Assembly: GCA_023426245.1 (NCBI GenBank)
Contig: JAFABB010000033.1
Span: forward strand, 1 to 64,000
Length of the DNA stretch: 64,000 nt
Direction of reading: 5' to 3'
Source: Bacillota bacterium
GTDB taxonomy: Bacteria; Bacillota; UBA4882; UBA8346
Shown here: positions 1-8,041 of the stretch, piece after piece
Layout: each line of letters begins with the position of its first letter
Numbering within the stretch: position 1 is the first letter of the stretch
Notes under the pieces: model-generated
The model's database searches: none
The model's input: the letters and a program-made list of their open reading frames with translations, nothing else
Told to the model about the DNA's origin: nothing
Program-made: the position numbers and the translations under genes

Positions 1-416
1 CGGATTAAATCCCGATGTTTATAATATTTCTCATGTAGTTTGGCCATATGTAATGTGTATTCTCCTTTTTTCCAGCCTTTTTATTATACTTTTTTTGAAG
101 TTTACACACCATATGGTAAACCACCTCAGAGGTAGCTTTTTCTAGATCGGAGGTACCTTTTTCTAGGTCGTGTCAAGAACGATGTGTAAACTTGGAAAAA
201 TTAAGAAACAAATTTAGAAATTCGGTTTCCAAAAATGACAAATACTTGATTTAAAGTTTTGGCCACAGAGACGCAGAGACACAGAGGACAGCATGATGAA
301 GGCCCCATGAACAAACATCCCTGAAAATCCCGGTCAAAAAAAGGCCTTCCCCGGCTTTACCCCTGGCAGAGGAAGGTGGAACATGAATTTCCGATTCAAT
401 TCTTTGAAATCTTTGG
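1..416. other. Non-coding stretch with repeat fragments
   Basis: No credible gene is visible. It contains the paired repeats described at 98-193 and a purine-rich stretch at about 262-290 (CCACAGAGACGCAGAGACAC) that looks like short CACAGAGA-type repetitive sequence. Both point to old mobile or repetitive DNA at the edge of an accessory segment. Confidence 0.5.
98..193. repeat. Inverted repeat enclosing a 21-bp tandem repeat, IS-end-like
   Basis: AAGTTTACACA at 98-108 is perfectly inverted as TGTGTAAACTT at 183-193. Between them lie two adjacent 21-bp copies (129-149 and 150-170) that differ at two positions and share a TTTTTCTAG core. Terminal inverted repeats with short internal direct repeats resemble the ends of IS21-type insertion sequences. 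No transposase is present here, so this could be a remnant or a protein-binding array. The identification as an IS end is inference. Confidence 0.4.
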
Positions 417-920
417 TTAACTTACTTTTTCATTGCTTGGATCGCTCGCGGACGCGTCATCCTTTTTGGGCCGCCCCGGGAAACGGGGCACCAGGTCGTT
501 GTAAATGGTCTCGGCTTTTTGAATCTTGGATTTGGCTGCGTGTTTAACGGAATTGTAAAACATCAATGAGGCCAAATAGGCTTCGCTTCCTGATAAGGTT
601 ATCGAATCCCAGAGGGAGTCGGTAATTTGCATCAAAGGTTGATACATGGCACGGAGTTGCTCGAAAGCAGTTACATCAATGTTCAGCGCATTCACATCCA
701 AAAAAGGCGGAACCAGGTCCGCATTTTGTTTGCAATACTCCTGGATTTTCTGGACAAAACTGACGGTCTTATCGCCCATTTTGGGCATTTCCCTGCGTTC
801 ATCCGGCGAAAGCGTCGCCAGATACGGCAGGAGCTTCTTTTTGAGCAGGAGAATCGCGGCGGTGATGTCATCGAGATCCTCTGCGGTAAAACTAATCGAT
901 ATTCTATTGGTGTTTAACAT
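417..920 (-). CDS. Conserved hypothetical protein, helical, 167 aa
   Basis: I recognise no named function. The protein opens with a short beta-like segment (SISFTAEDLDDI), then predicted helices rich in Lys and Leu, a MPKMGDKTVSFV motif near residue 48, a PPFLDVNAL turn near residue 70, a SGSEAYLASLMFYNSVKHAA helix near residue 110, and a basic FPGRPKK tail. The overall pattern resembles a small soluble family often left as hypothetical in Bacteroidota and other phyla. There are no membrane segments and no catalytic motif. It stands alone, flanked by repeat-containing non-coding DNA, so horizontal acquisition is plausible. ATG start at 920. That it is a real gene is fairly sure; its role is unknown. 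Confidence 0.75.
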   Translation of the reverse strand: MLNTNRISISFTAEDLDDITAAILLLKKKLLPYLATLSPDERREMPKMGDKTVSFVQKIQEYCKQNADLVPPFLDVNALNIDVTAFEQLRAMYQPLMQITDSLWDSITLSGSEAYLASLMFYNSVKHAAKSKIQKAETIYNDLVPRFPGRPKKDDASASDPSNEKVS

Positions 921-1486
921 GGATTCAATTACCCCTTTTATCGTTTTTAAGAATTATGGCATGATTTCTCTTCCTCTAGGGACGCCACCTTACCCTGAAC
1001 CAACCATGGCCTTTTATTTCCTAGTCTCCCTCCTTTCCAAAGACCGGCGGCAAAATTGAATGGATACAATATAAAAAATAGATTGTAAGCATAAGGTTAT
1101 AAATTTAAATTGATATTCATTAATTGGTTTTTATTTCCAATTAGAATTATAAGTGAATTATTGACATTTTACAATATCGATAGGAAGTATATGACGAAGG
1201 AAACATAGGGGAGGAGCGAGGTTGGATGGGGGTGAAATCGTGAGAATTTTTTAGAAAGATGGAGGATTTTGGTAAAAAAGGGAGCGATGAATGACGGGTT
1301 GTGGCGGCATTTTGGGATGATGTGGGGCAGAGGGGCTGTTGTAGGAAAATATATATATTTCGTTTTGTGTTATTCACCCGGCATTCGGAGGTCCCCTGAG
1401 AATTTTATAAAAATAAAAAGCAGGGGTATGAGGGTAAATGGTGAATTATTATGATAAACATAAACCTACCTATGGAGTGATTTTTT
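921..1486. other. Non-coding stretch, nothing recognised
   Basis: This is AT-rich and holds only short, compositionally poor open frames on both strands. Those frames lack a good ribosome-binding site and look like chance. A promoter for the small gene at 1487 must lie here, but I see no clear -35/-10 pair. Confidence 0.5.
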
Positions 1487-1654
1487 ATGGATATAAAAAT
1501 GAATTTGTCAAAGGTGGAAGTCCATGGCAAACAAACTTGGAGGGCGGTCGCCTATCATCACGGACGGGAGTTTATCGGATACGGCCATACCAGTGATGAT
1601 GCCATTCATGATTTAATGGAACAAAATGTAGGGAGACTTATTTTTTCGGAGTGA
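1487..1654 (+). CDS. Small HicB-like orphan protein, 55 aa
   Basis: The frame starts at ATG 1487, with GGAG at 1474-1477 about nine bases upstream, and ends at TGA 1652-1654. The product contains WRAVAYHHGREFIGYGHTSDDAIHDL: two short beta strands, a Gly-rich turn with a T-S-D-D-A-I helix cap, and one helix. That beta-beta-alpha layout and the xGxGxT...A pattern recall the truncated HicB-type antitoxin fold. No HicA-like double-stranded-RNA-binding toxin is adjacent, so it is an orphan if the resemblance is real. A terminator-like hairpin follows at 1751. Similarity is by pattern only; function is unknown. Confidence 0.5.
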   Translation: MDIKMNLSKVEVHGKQTWRAVAYHHGREFIGYGHTSDDAIHDLMEQNVGRLIFSE

Positions 1655-1750
1655 AGGAAAGGGAAAAGAAAAAGAAAGAAAGCCGGGAGCAGTCTTAAAA
1701 CAGGCAAAGTAACTTTGAAGGATATAAAAGCAACACCTTAAAAGTATGGA

Positions 1751-1784
1751 AGCCTTACCCGCCCCAAAGGGAGTAAGGCTTTTA
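1751..1784 (+). terminator. Terminator of the 55-aa ORF
   Basis: AGCCTTAC at 1751-1758 pairs with GTAAGGCT at 1773-1780, followed by a modest T tract (TTTAT). It lies about 100 bases after the small ORF. Confidence 0.6.
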
Positions 1785-1869
1785 TGTTTGTTCCATATTT
1801 TCCCTTTGCTTTTATTTTACCTCGGGATCACCGTTGGAACACATATTGTTCATTTTGTAATCACAAAGA

Positions 1870-1938
1870 GAAAGTATACTAAAGATACTTTCTTCCTTAT
1901 TTTTCTTTGATGCCCTCATTTTGAGGGTGTTTTTTTTA
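1870..1938 (+). terminator. Two successive hairpins before marR
   Basis: GAAAGTAT pairs with ATACTTTC across 1870-1892. A second stem, CCCTCA with TGAGGG (1913-1927), is followed by GTTTTTTTT, a typical intrinsic terminator that insulates marR from upstream transcription. Confidence 0.65.
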
Positions 1939-1972
1939 CGGAATATACCTTCGATTCGCTAACGGTTGGTTG

Positions 1973-2001
1973 TTGACAAAAAATGCGGGACACCTTATGA
2001 T
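1973..2001 (+). promoter_or_regulatory. marR promoter
   Basis: TTGACA at 1973-1978 and TATGAT at 1996-2001 have a 17-bp spacer, a near-consensus housekeeping promoter. The start point would fall inside or next to the palindrome at 2008-2019, which suggests autoregulation. Confidence 0.75.
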
Positions 2002-2007
2002 AGTATA

Positions 2008-2019
2008 GTGTATATACAC
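2008..2019. promoter_or_regulatory. Palindromic operator GTGTATATACAC
   Basis: A perfect 12-bp palindrome sits immediately downstream of the -10 box of marR. A near copy lies at 2504-2515 and a half-site at 4807-4814. This position is typical for an autorepressing MarR protein; the assignment to the adjacent regulator is inference. Confidence 0.65.
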
Positions 2020-2046
2020 GATGTTTTTTCTGGAGGAGAATGAGTT

Positions 2047-2490
2047 ATGGAAATGAAAGGCAAAACAACCGGAAAACAGCCATCGCTTTGTAATTGTCTT
2101 AATTTGCGCCGCGCGTCGCTGGCGATTACCAAAATATATGATCAGTGGTTGGCGCCAAGCGGTTTAACAATCAATCAGTTTGGATTGTTAAAACATATTA
2201 ACTTTTTGGGTCCTGTCAGCGTCAGTGATCTTTCGTTGGAAATCCGGCTGGACCGGACGACTTTGGTTAGAAATTTAAAGCCGCTTGAAAAAGAAGGGCT
2301 TATTATGGATGTATCCAAAAAAGGGACCCGAAACCGTCAGCTTCAATTATCCGGGAAGGGAACGGAGCGGTTGAAAGCAGCCGAATTGCTTTGGAGGAAA
2401 GCGCAGAACTTCATCGAGGAACATCTCGGGGAAGAAAACATAAAAAAAATGACCGAATTATTATCCATGATTGAAGGGTTACCCTTTTAA
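2047..2490 (+). CDS. MarR family transcriptional regulator
   Basis: A 147-aa dimeric winged-helix repressor of the MarR family, which typically senses small phenolic or oxidising ligands and controls efflux or detoxification genes. The wing-helix region is about residues 35-105: the helix LTINQFGLLKHI, the recognition region SVSDLSLEIRLDRTTLVRNLKPLEKEGLI, and a basic wing KKGTRNRQLQLSGKG. An unusual Cys-Asn-Cys pair near residue 17 could be redox-active. ATG 2047 follows GGAGGAG. A perfect palindrome sits in its own promoter and a near copy sits before the next gene, so autoregulation and control of the downstream QueG-like gene are likely. The ligand is unknown. Confidence 0.9.
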   Translation: MEMKGKTTGKQPSLCNCLNLRRASLAITKIYDQWLAPSGLTINQFGLLKHINFLGPVSVSDLSLEIRLDRTTLVRNLKPLEKEGLIMDVSKKGTRNRQLQLSGKGTERLKAAELLWRKAQNFIEEHLGEENIKKMTELLSMIEGLPF

Positions 2491-2503
2491 TTTTTCTCAA
2501 ATC

Positions 2504-2515
2504 GTGTATATGCAC
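2504..2515. promoter_or_regulatory. Second operator-like palindrome GTGTATATGCAC
   Basis: It matches 11 of 12 positions of the operator at 2008-2019 and lies between marR and the QueG-like gene, 32 bases before its start. This supports MarR control of that gene separately from read-through. Confidence 0.6.
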
Positions 2516-2546
2516 TAAAATTGATGAAGTATGAAGGAGTCGTGAA

Positions 2547-3581
2547 ATGATGAACACCATGGAGCAAAGAATTCAAGAAACAGCCTATGCTTTGGGCTAT
2601 GAAAAGTGCGGCATTGTCTCCGTTGATGATTTGGAGGATTATCAGGAACGGCTCAATGAGCGGATTCAAAAAGTACCTTTATCGGCGAAGTTTTATCAGA
2701 CTCAAAAGCGTTTTTTAAATCTCCGCCAGGAGTATCCCTGGGCAAAGTCCGTCATTGTGGCCGCCGTCCCATTTGGTAAATATAAAATACCCGGACAATT
2801 AAAAGGGCATATCGGGAAAGCCTATTTATGTGATATGCGAACCGATACGGGTTCGCGGGAATATCAAAATAGCCTGGCAATGGAGGAATTTTTACAGGAG
2901 CTCGGTCTCAAAATCGCTTCCAACCGTAAGTTCGGTCTTGTCGCCTTGCGTTGGGCCGCCATGAAGGCTGGACTAGGAATCATCCGTAAAAACAATTTTT
3001 TCTATACGGAATCCGGTTCCTGGGTTCATTTGGAAGCTTGGTTAACCGATAGGGAAATGAAACTGGTAGAAGTGAACAATCATCGCCCTTGTCCGAAAGA
3101 ATGCAACCGTTGTGTAAAAGCCTGCCCCAGCGGTTCGCTGTCATCGCCCTATACCATGCTCCCGGGCAGTTGTATTTCATTTTTAACCACATTTGGGGGC
3201 CGCAATTTACCCAATGAATCCCTGCGCAAAACCTTCGGTAATTGGATTTATGGCTGCGACGAATGTCAGGATGCATGTCCCATGAATAAGGGGAAATGGA
3301 ATGAAACCGATGAGTTTCCGGGTGTTGAAGAATTGTCCGCCCACCTTGCGCCGGAGAGTATCATGGAAATGGATGAAGCGTTTTATCGACAAAACATCCA
3401 ACCTAAGTTCTTTTACTTAACTCCGGAAGAACTCTGGAAATGGAAAGTCAATGTTTTGTGCTTCATGGGTAATCATTATCAAGAAAAATATCAGCCCTTT
3501 ATTATTGCGGCTTGTGAAAGCCAAAACCAAAAGATTCGTGAAATGGCTAAATTGATTCGTAGCGAACGGCTTACGACTTAA
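2547..3581 (+). CDS. QueG-like double [4Fe-4S] protein
   Basis: A 344-aa protein whose C-terminal half has the double-cluster arrangement of epoxyqueuosine reductase. Cys182, 186, 189 and 193 form one ferredoxin motif; Cys209 (in CISFL) and Cys237, 240 and 244 (YGCDECQDACP) form the second. In QueG these serve a cobalamin-dependent reduction of epoxyqueuosine in tRNA. The N-terminal half (AKSVIVAAVPFGKY, RKFGLVALRWAAMKAGLG) fits the family but is divergent, and no other queuosine genes are nearby. It may therefore be a paralogue with another substrate. GGAG at 2536-2539 supports ATG 2547 or 2550. It is preceded by a MarR-type palindrome. It ends tail-to-tail with the next gene, the two stop codons sharing bases 3579-3580. 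Confidence 0.8.
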   Translation: MMNTMEQRIQETAYALGYEKCGIVSVDDLEDYQERLNERIQKVPLSAKFYQTQKRFLNLRQEYPWAKSVIVAAVPFGKYKIPGQLKGHIGKAYLCDMRTDTGSREYQNSLAMEEFLQELGLKIASNRKFGLVALRWAAMKAGLGIIRKNNFFYTESGSWVHLEAWLTDREMKLVEVNNHRPCPKECNRCVKACPSGSLSSPYTMLPGSCISFLTTFGGRNLPNESLRKTFGNWIYGCDECQDACPMNKGKWNETDEFPGVEELSAHLAPESIMEMDEAFYRQNIQPKFFYLTPEELWKWKVNVLCFMGNHYQEKYQPFIIAACESQNQKIREMAKLIRSERLTT

Positions 3582-4489
3582 ACAACCCCCGTCAAGTCAA
3601 AACTCGGCACATAATCTTCGGTGGCCGATTCCAGTCCCTGAACGAAGCCGTCTTCGAATCCCAGCTCATCCATTTTATCCACCACCAGTTGATATTCCTC
3701 CCGGGTCAAACGGCGGTTGATTTCCGGGTGTTTCACCGCGTGATAGAATGGAATGTATTGCGCCATTAAACTGATATAAACTCCCTGCGGGAGATATTCT
3801 TTGGCCCATTCCAAACAGCGAATCGAATCGGCGACACCACCGGGGAGAACCAGGTGCCGCACAATCACTCCGGATTGAATGATCCCCTCGTCATCCAGAA
3901 CAACCGGGCCCACCTGCCGGATCATTTCCAATATCGCCGCGCTGGCGAAGGCGAAGTAATTGGGCGCTGAAAAATAGAAGCGGCTGATTTCCGGCGAGAT
4001 GCATTTTAAGTCCGGCAAATAGACGTCAACGAGTCCTTCCAAGGTCTTGAGGGTTTCCGCTTTCTCATAGGCCGAAGTATTATAAACAACCGGAATCTTC
4101 AGGCCCATCAGACGGGCCATCCGGATCGCGGAAGCAATTTGTGGCACAAAATGGGATGGAGTAACCAAATTGATGTTATGGGCGCCGTTATATTGCAAAT
4201 AAAGAAATTTCTCGGCCAATTCATCAACGTTGATTTCCCGGCCGAGGCTTTCTTGACTGATGGCGTAATTTTGACAAAAGCAACATTTTAAATTGCAATC
4301 GGTGAAAAAGAGGGCTCCGGACCCCCGCTCGCCGGAGATAGGGGGTTCTTCCCAGTTGTGGAGAGCTATCCGGCCCAGTTTCGGCCTGCTTCCGGCGCCG
4401 CAAAACCCCTTTTTTCCGGAAGTTCGGTTAACATGACAATTTCGGGGACAAATATCGCAATCCGACATGATTTGTTCAATTTTATTCAT
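3578..4489 (-). CDS. Radical SAM protein, PflA-like (COG1313 type)
   Basis: A 303-aa radical SAM enzyme with the CxxxCxxC motif at Cys65, Cys69 and Cys72, which binds the [4Fe-4S] cluster that cleaves S-adenosylmethionine. An N-terminal four-Cys set (Cys11, 14, 18, 30; CDICPRNC) is typical of the PflX/COG1313 branch and may bind metal. GSGALFFTDCNLKC, the INLVTPSHF motif and a VYLPDLK strand follow the usual barrel order. These proteins resemble glycyl-radical activases, but their target is generally unknown and no glycyl-radical enzyme is next to it. A minus-strand promoter may lie at 4571-4599. It is convergent with the QueG-like gene with overlapping stops. Confidence 0.85.
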   Translation of the reverse strand: MNKIEQIMSDCDICPRNCHVNRTSGKKGFCGAGSRPKLGRIALHNWEEPPISGERGSGALFFTDCNLKCCFCQNYAISQESLGREINVDELAEKFLYLQYNGAHNINLVTPSHFVPQIASAIRMARLMGLKIPVVYNTSAYEKAETLKTLEGLVDVYLPDLKCISPEISRFYFSAPNYFAFASAAILEMIRQVGPVVLDDEGIIQSGVIVRHLVLPGGVADSIRCLEWAKEYLPQGVYISLMAQYIPFYHAVKHPEINRRLTREEYQLVVDKMDELGFEDGFVQGLESATEDYVPSFDLTGVV

Positions 4490-4570
4490 ATCAAATTCAC
4501 CATCGCTTTCATTGATGCTTCGGGAATGAATTTATCGTCAAGATTTAAGTTTCAAATAGGGTCTTACTCA

Positions 4571-4599
4571 AAAATATACTAATTATCGCAACTCGTCAA
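4571..4599 (-). promoter_or_regulatory. Possible promoter of the radical SAM gene
   Basis: Reading the minus strand, TTGACG (4599-4594) and TATTTT (4576-4571) are separated by 17 bp, about 80 bases upstream of the start codon. Apart from this and the element at 4786, the 4490-4844 gap holds nothing I can recognise. Confidence 0.45.
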
Positions 4600-4785
4600 G
4601 AAGGGAACATCGGCTGGGAACAAATTTCCTATTCATTCGTTAAAGGAATTTTGAAAGAAATTTCGTATTTTTATGAAATAAATCACAATACAATGACATC
4701 GCTTTCATCTGATTTATTCTATCAGGTTTTAATTTCCCCTGCTTTTTTACTTGTTTGACAGAATTGTATGATAAAAATAACCATT

Positions 4786-4830
4786 TTGACATAACTTTTG
4801 TTTACCGTGTATATCAATAGTCGTATGCAC
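4786..4830 (+). promoter_or_regulatory. Promoter and operator-like half-sites before ABC exporter
   Basis: TTGACA at 4786-4791 is followed by a weak -10 (TATATC, 4810-4815). The -10 overlaps CGTGTATAT (4806-4814), identical to the left half of the marR palindrome. A second, inverted half-site GTATGCACG (4823-4831) lies downstream. The layout suggests that the MarR protein at 2047 or a relative represses the exporter operon. Confidence 0.5.
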
Positions 4831-4844
4831 GGCGGGGGTAAGAG

Positions 4845-7334
4845 ATGGGCATTATCGTCAAATTTATGGTCAAAAATATTCAGGAAAAAAAATTCCGTAC
4901 TTTTTTAATTCTTTTTTCCGTTTCACTTTCGGCGGCGCTTGTATTTGCGTCTTTCGCGCTTTCCGGAACCATTGAGCAAACCGTAATGGAACAAGTAAGA
5001 AAATATGTTGGTTCGGCGGAAATCATGATTTGGGCCAACCAAAAATCACCCTCCCGGTATTTTCACATCGAAAAAACCGCCAAATTTCAGCATCGCCTGG
5101 AATATGCGGTCGGTTCCCTTGAAGCGGATGTAACGTATCAGAATCAAAAAGAAACCATTCATCTGAATCTAAAAGGCTTTACCTTGGAAGATTTACCGAA
5201 ACTCAATCCTTTTATCCTGGAAGCCCAAAAGAATTTGTTGCCCTTTCGCGGCAATAAAATTATTGTCAGCGAAAAGACGGCCCGTAATTGTCATTTTAAA
5301 GTGGGACAGAGCATTGAAGTACTTGCCGAAGGCGAGCGGCACCGGTTTCAAATTGTGGGAATCGCCCGCCCGTTCGGTTACTTTCAAGAGGACAGCCAGT
5401 CCAATACGGCGGTGGTTCCCCGGCAATCCTTGGCCCGGGCATTTAATGTACCCGGCAGTGTTTCCGTCGCCTATATCAAATTGAAAGATCCCAGCCAAAT
5501 TGGGGCGATGATCGGGGAGCTGTCAAAAGAATACCGGCGCTATACGGTGCGGGAACCGGTTTCCCAAGCCGAGCTTAAACAAGATACCGACCGAATTTCC
5601 ACCCCTTTTCAAATCATGGTGGTCTTGGTCATCTTGATTAGCGTTTTTATCATTTATTCATCTTTTAAGGTTATTACCCGCGAGAGACTGCCGGTTATCG
5701 GAACATTCCGCAGTATCGGGGCTACCCGCCGAACGACCGACCTGGTGTTGTTTGCCGAAAGTTTCCTCTACGGCTTTATCGGTGGAATATTCGGCTGTAT
5801 CCTTGGGCTCGGAGTGTTGTATATCATGTCGATGATCATCTCTCCCCGTTGGGTTATCGGCACCCATACGTCCATCAACTTTACCGTCGGCCAGCTGGTG
5901 ATTACTTTCATATTTGCAATTTTACTCCCCTTTTTCGGCGCGGCGATTCCGATTGTCAAAATCTCTAAAATTCCGGTGAAAGATATTGTCCTCAATACCA
6001 TGGAAAAACCGCAAAAGAAAAAGCTGTCCAGACTTCTGGCGGGTATTTTAAGTTTGGCTTATGCCATCACCCTCCCGTTGGTTGCCCCGAAAGATTGGGC
6101 GCTGGTGTTGGATATTACCAGTATGATTGCGGCATTAACGTCCATTGTGCTTCTGGTTCCTTCTTTGACGGCCGGATTTTTAAAAATTTTTCAATGGCTG
6201 TATCAGTATATCCTTGGGAACGAAGGAGTTTTGGCGGCCAAGAATTTGCGGGAAAATAAAAGTATTTTAAATAATATTTCCTTACTGGCGATTGGGATAT
6301 CAAGCTTATTGATGATCAATACCGTTAGTTTCAGTTCGGTTCAAGAAATCACCAATGTTTATAAAGATTGCAATTTTCAGGTATGGATGAGTTATTACCC
6401 CCAGGCGGACCGTAGGCTTGAGGGGATTATCCGAACCATCGACGGGGTAAAGGATACTTACGGCATTTATTCCGCCAATATGGTTGAAGTTGCGGGCTCC
6501 AAAGAAAAGATTAACTTATTGAACGGGATCAACATCTCCCGGTACCCGGAATTCCGGCATATCGCGGTTGACGGAGGCCCGCGGGTTTTGCAACATTTGG
6601 GCGACGAACGGAATATTTTGTTATCCTATATTTTGAGAGATAAATTTCAAGTTAAAAAAGGAGATTCTCTGACTCTTACCTTAACCCGGGGGAAAAAGGC
6701 ATACAAGGTCGTGGGTTTTTTCGATTCCATGGACTGGGGCGGCAGCCATGCGCTCATTGCGGAACGTTATTTTAAAATGGATACCCAGGAACGTTTTTAT
6801 GCCACAATTTTCATCAAAACCGCAAAGGACCCCAATTTCGTGGCGGCCAACATTCAGAAAAAGTTTCTACGGTTTCGGCCCTGGGTCACCACCACAGGAC
6901 AGCGAATTCAAGAGGACTTGCAGGGCAACCGCAAGATGTTCTCGCTCCTTCAGGGTTTCGCTATCATGACTCTGGTCATTGGGGCCTTCGGAGTTTTTAA
7001 CAACTTAATCATCAGTTTCATTGAAAGGAAGCGCTCCCTGGCTATGATGCGTTCGGTGGGCATGAGCCGTAAACAAACTTTGAAAATGATTTTGATCGAG
7101 TCGTTAACGGGCGGCGTCATTGGCGGAGTCATCGGAATCCTGGCGGGTACTTTATTGATATACATTATCCCCTTTGTCATGCGGGCCATCAATCAAGTTG
7201 TTCCCATCCATTATTCGCTGAAACAATATGGGATCGTTTTTATTGCCGGAATCTTGATCACAGTCGCGGCATCCATCAATCCTGCTTTGAAGTTTTCAAG
7301 GCAAAATATCATTGAAGCCATCAAGTATGAATAG
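4845..7334 (+). CDS. ABC transporter permease, double FtsX domain
   Basis: An 829-aa membrane protein of the MacB/FtsX class with the duplicated architecture found in lipoprotein or peptide exporters. A first membrane segment (about residues 16-38) is followed by a large extracytoplasmic domain. Three helices then form the first FtsX domain (about 255-375), there are two central helices (about 395-440), a second extracytoplasmic domain, and a C-terminal FtsX domain (about 700-820). Both FtsX domains contain the ERxRxxGxxRSxGxxR-type coupling signature (RERLPVIGTFRSIGATRR; ERKRSLAMMRSVGMSRKQ). It forms an operon with the ATPase at 7346 and the lipoprotein adaptor at 8022. The substrate cannot be read from the sequence. 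The MarR-type half-sites upstream suggest inducible efflux. Confidence 0.88.
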   Translation: MGIIVKFMVKNIQEKKFRTFLILFSVSLSAALVFASFALSGTIEQTVMEQVRKYVGSAEIMIWANQKSPSRYFHIEKTAKFQHRLEYAVGSLEADVTYQNQKETIHLNLKGFTLEDLPKLNPFILEAQKNLLPFRGNKIIVSEKTARNCHFKVGQSIEVLAEGERHRFQIVGIARPFGYFQEDSQSNTAVVPRQSLARAFNVPGSVSVAYIKLKDPSQIGAMIGELSKEYRRYTVREPVSQAELKQDTDRISTPFQIMVVLVILISVFIIYSSFKVITRERLPVIGTFRSIGATRRTTDLVLFAESFLYGFIGGIFGCILGLGVLYIMSMIISPRWVIGTHTSINFTVGQLVITFIFAILLPFFGAAIPIVKISKIPVKDIVLNTMEKPQKKKLSRLLAGILSLAYAITLPLVAPKDWALVLDITSMIAALTSIVLLVPSLTAGFLKIFQWLYQYILGNEGVLAAKNLRENKSILNNISLLAIGISSLLMINTVSFSSVQEITNVYKDCNFQVWMSYYPQADRRLEGIIRTIDGVKDTYGIYSANMVEVAGSKEKINLLNGINISRYPEFRHIAVDGGPRVLQHLGDERNILLSYILRDKFQVKKGDSLTLTLTRGKKAYKVVGFFDSMDWGGSHALIAERYFKMDTQERFYATIFIKTAKDPNFVAANIQKKFLRFRPWVTTTGQRIQEDLQGNRKMFSLLQGFAIMTLVIGAFGVFNNLIISFIERKRSLAMMRSVGMSRKQTLKMILIESLTGGVIGGVIGILAGTLLIYIIPFVMRAINQVVPIHYSLKQYGIVFIAGILITVAASINPALKFSRQNIIEAIKYE

Positions 7335-7345
7335 AGGGAATCAAA

Positions 7346-8041
7346 GTGATACCGATTATTGAAACAGTAAACTTGTATAAATCTTTTAAACTGGGCGAAG
7401 TTGGGGTCGAGGTATTAAAGAATATCAATCTCACCATTGGGCAGGGCGAGTTTGTTTCCATCATGGGGCCGTCCGGATCCGGAAAAAGCACTCTTTTATA
7501 TTTAATCGGGGGACTCGATAAACCGACCTCAGGCAGTATCAAAATCAAAGGCCAGGAACTATCCGCTATGAAAGACCAGGAAGAGAGTATCATGAGGCGA
7601 CGGGATCTCGGTTTTGTATTTCAGTTTTACAATCTGATCCCCAATCTGAATGTGGAAGAGAATATTATGTTACCGGTGTTGCTCGACGGAAAACCCCTGA
7701 AAGCCGAAAAGCAAAGACTGGATCAAATATTGGAGGATGTGGGACTTTCCGATCGCCGTTATCATACTCCCCGGGAATTATCCGGCGGTCAACAGCAGAG
7801 AGTGGCCATAGCCAGGGCTCTAATCAATGAACCGGATATTATTTTGGCGGACGAACCCATTGGCAATCTCGACAGTAAAACGGGGATGGAAATTATGAAA
7901 TTATTGAAGCGGATTCATCAGGAACGCCGGAAAACCATTCTTCAGGTGACTCATTCGGAAGAGGCGGCCGGTTATGGAGAGCGGATCATTCATGTGCGGG
8001 ACGGAAAGGTGTGGGAGGCAAATGGTGAAGAAAGTGTTTGA
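7346..8041 (+). CDS. ABC transporter ATP-binding protein (MacB/LolD-type)
   Basis: A 231-aa ATPase that powers the permease at 4845. Walker A GPSGSGKS is at residues 41-48, the Q-loop Gln at 94, the LSGGQQQR signature at 146-153 and Walker B IILADE at 166-171; the insert and spacing match the LolD/MacB subfamily. The start is GTG 7346, eight bases after AGAGGGA, in a gap of only 11 bases after the permease stop. Its 3' end overlaps the adaptor gene, so the three are translationally coupled. Confidence 0.92.
   Translation: MIPIIETVNLYKSFKLGEVGVEVLKNINLTIGQGEFVSIMGPSGSGKSTLLYLIGGLDKPTSGSIKIKGQELSAMKDQEESIMRRRDLGFVFQFYNLIPNLNVEENIMLPVLLDGKPLKAEKQRLDQILEDVGLSDRRYHTPRELSGGQQQRVAIARALINEPDIILADEPIGNLDSKTGMEIMKLLKRIHQERRKTILQVTHSEEAAGYGERIIHVRDGKVWEANGEESV

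Larger units (their letters stand above)
1655..2046. other. Intergenic region with terminators and the marR promoter
   Basis: It holds the hairpins at 1751-1784, 1870-1892 and 1913-1938 and the marR promoter with its palindromic operator. Nothing else is visible. Confidence 0.6.

Noticed and set aside
646..1059. Plus-strand frame of 137 codons over the 417-920 gene
   Set aside because: It is antisense to a conserved-looking gene, has no ribosome-binding site, and runs on into non-coding DNA.
1147..1454. Two overlapping short frames on opposite strands
   Set aside because: Low-complexity composition, no ribosome-binding site and no recognisable motif.
4755..4772. TTGACA...TATGAT at 4755-4772 as a promoter
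   Set aside because: The spacer is only six bases, far too short for sigma-A.
5193..5498. Minus-strand frame of about 100 codons inside the ABC permease
   Set aside because: It is a shadow of the permease coding frame; the permease has membrane and FtsX signatures.
7974..8021. Earlier in-frame ATG for the adaptor lipoprotein
   Set aside because: It would overlap the ATPase by 68 bases and put an unneeded extension before the lipoprotein signal.
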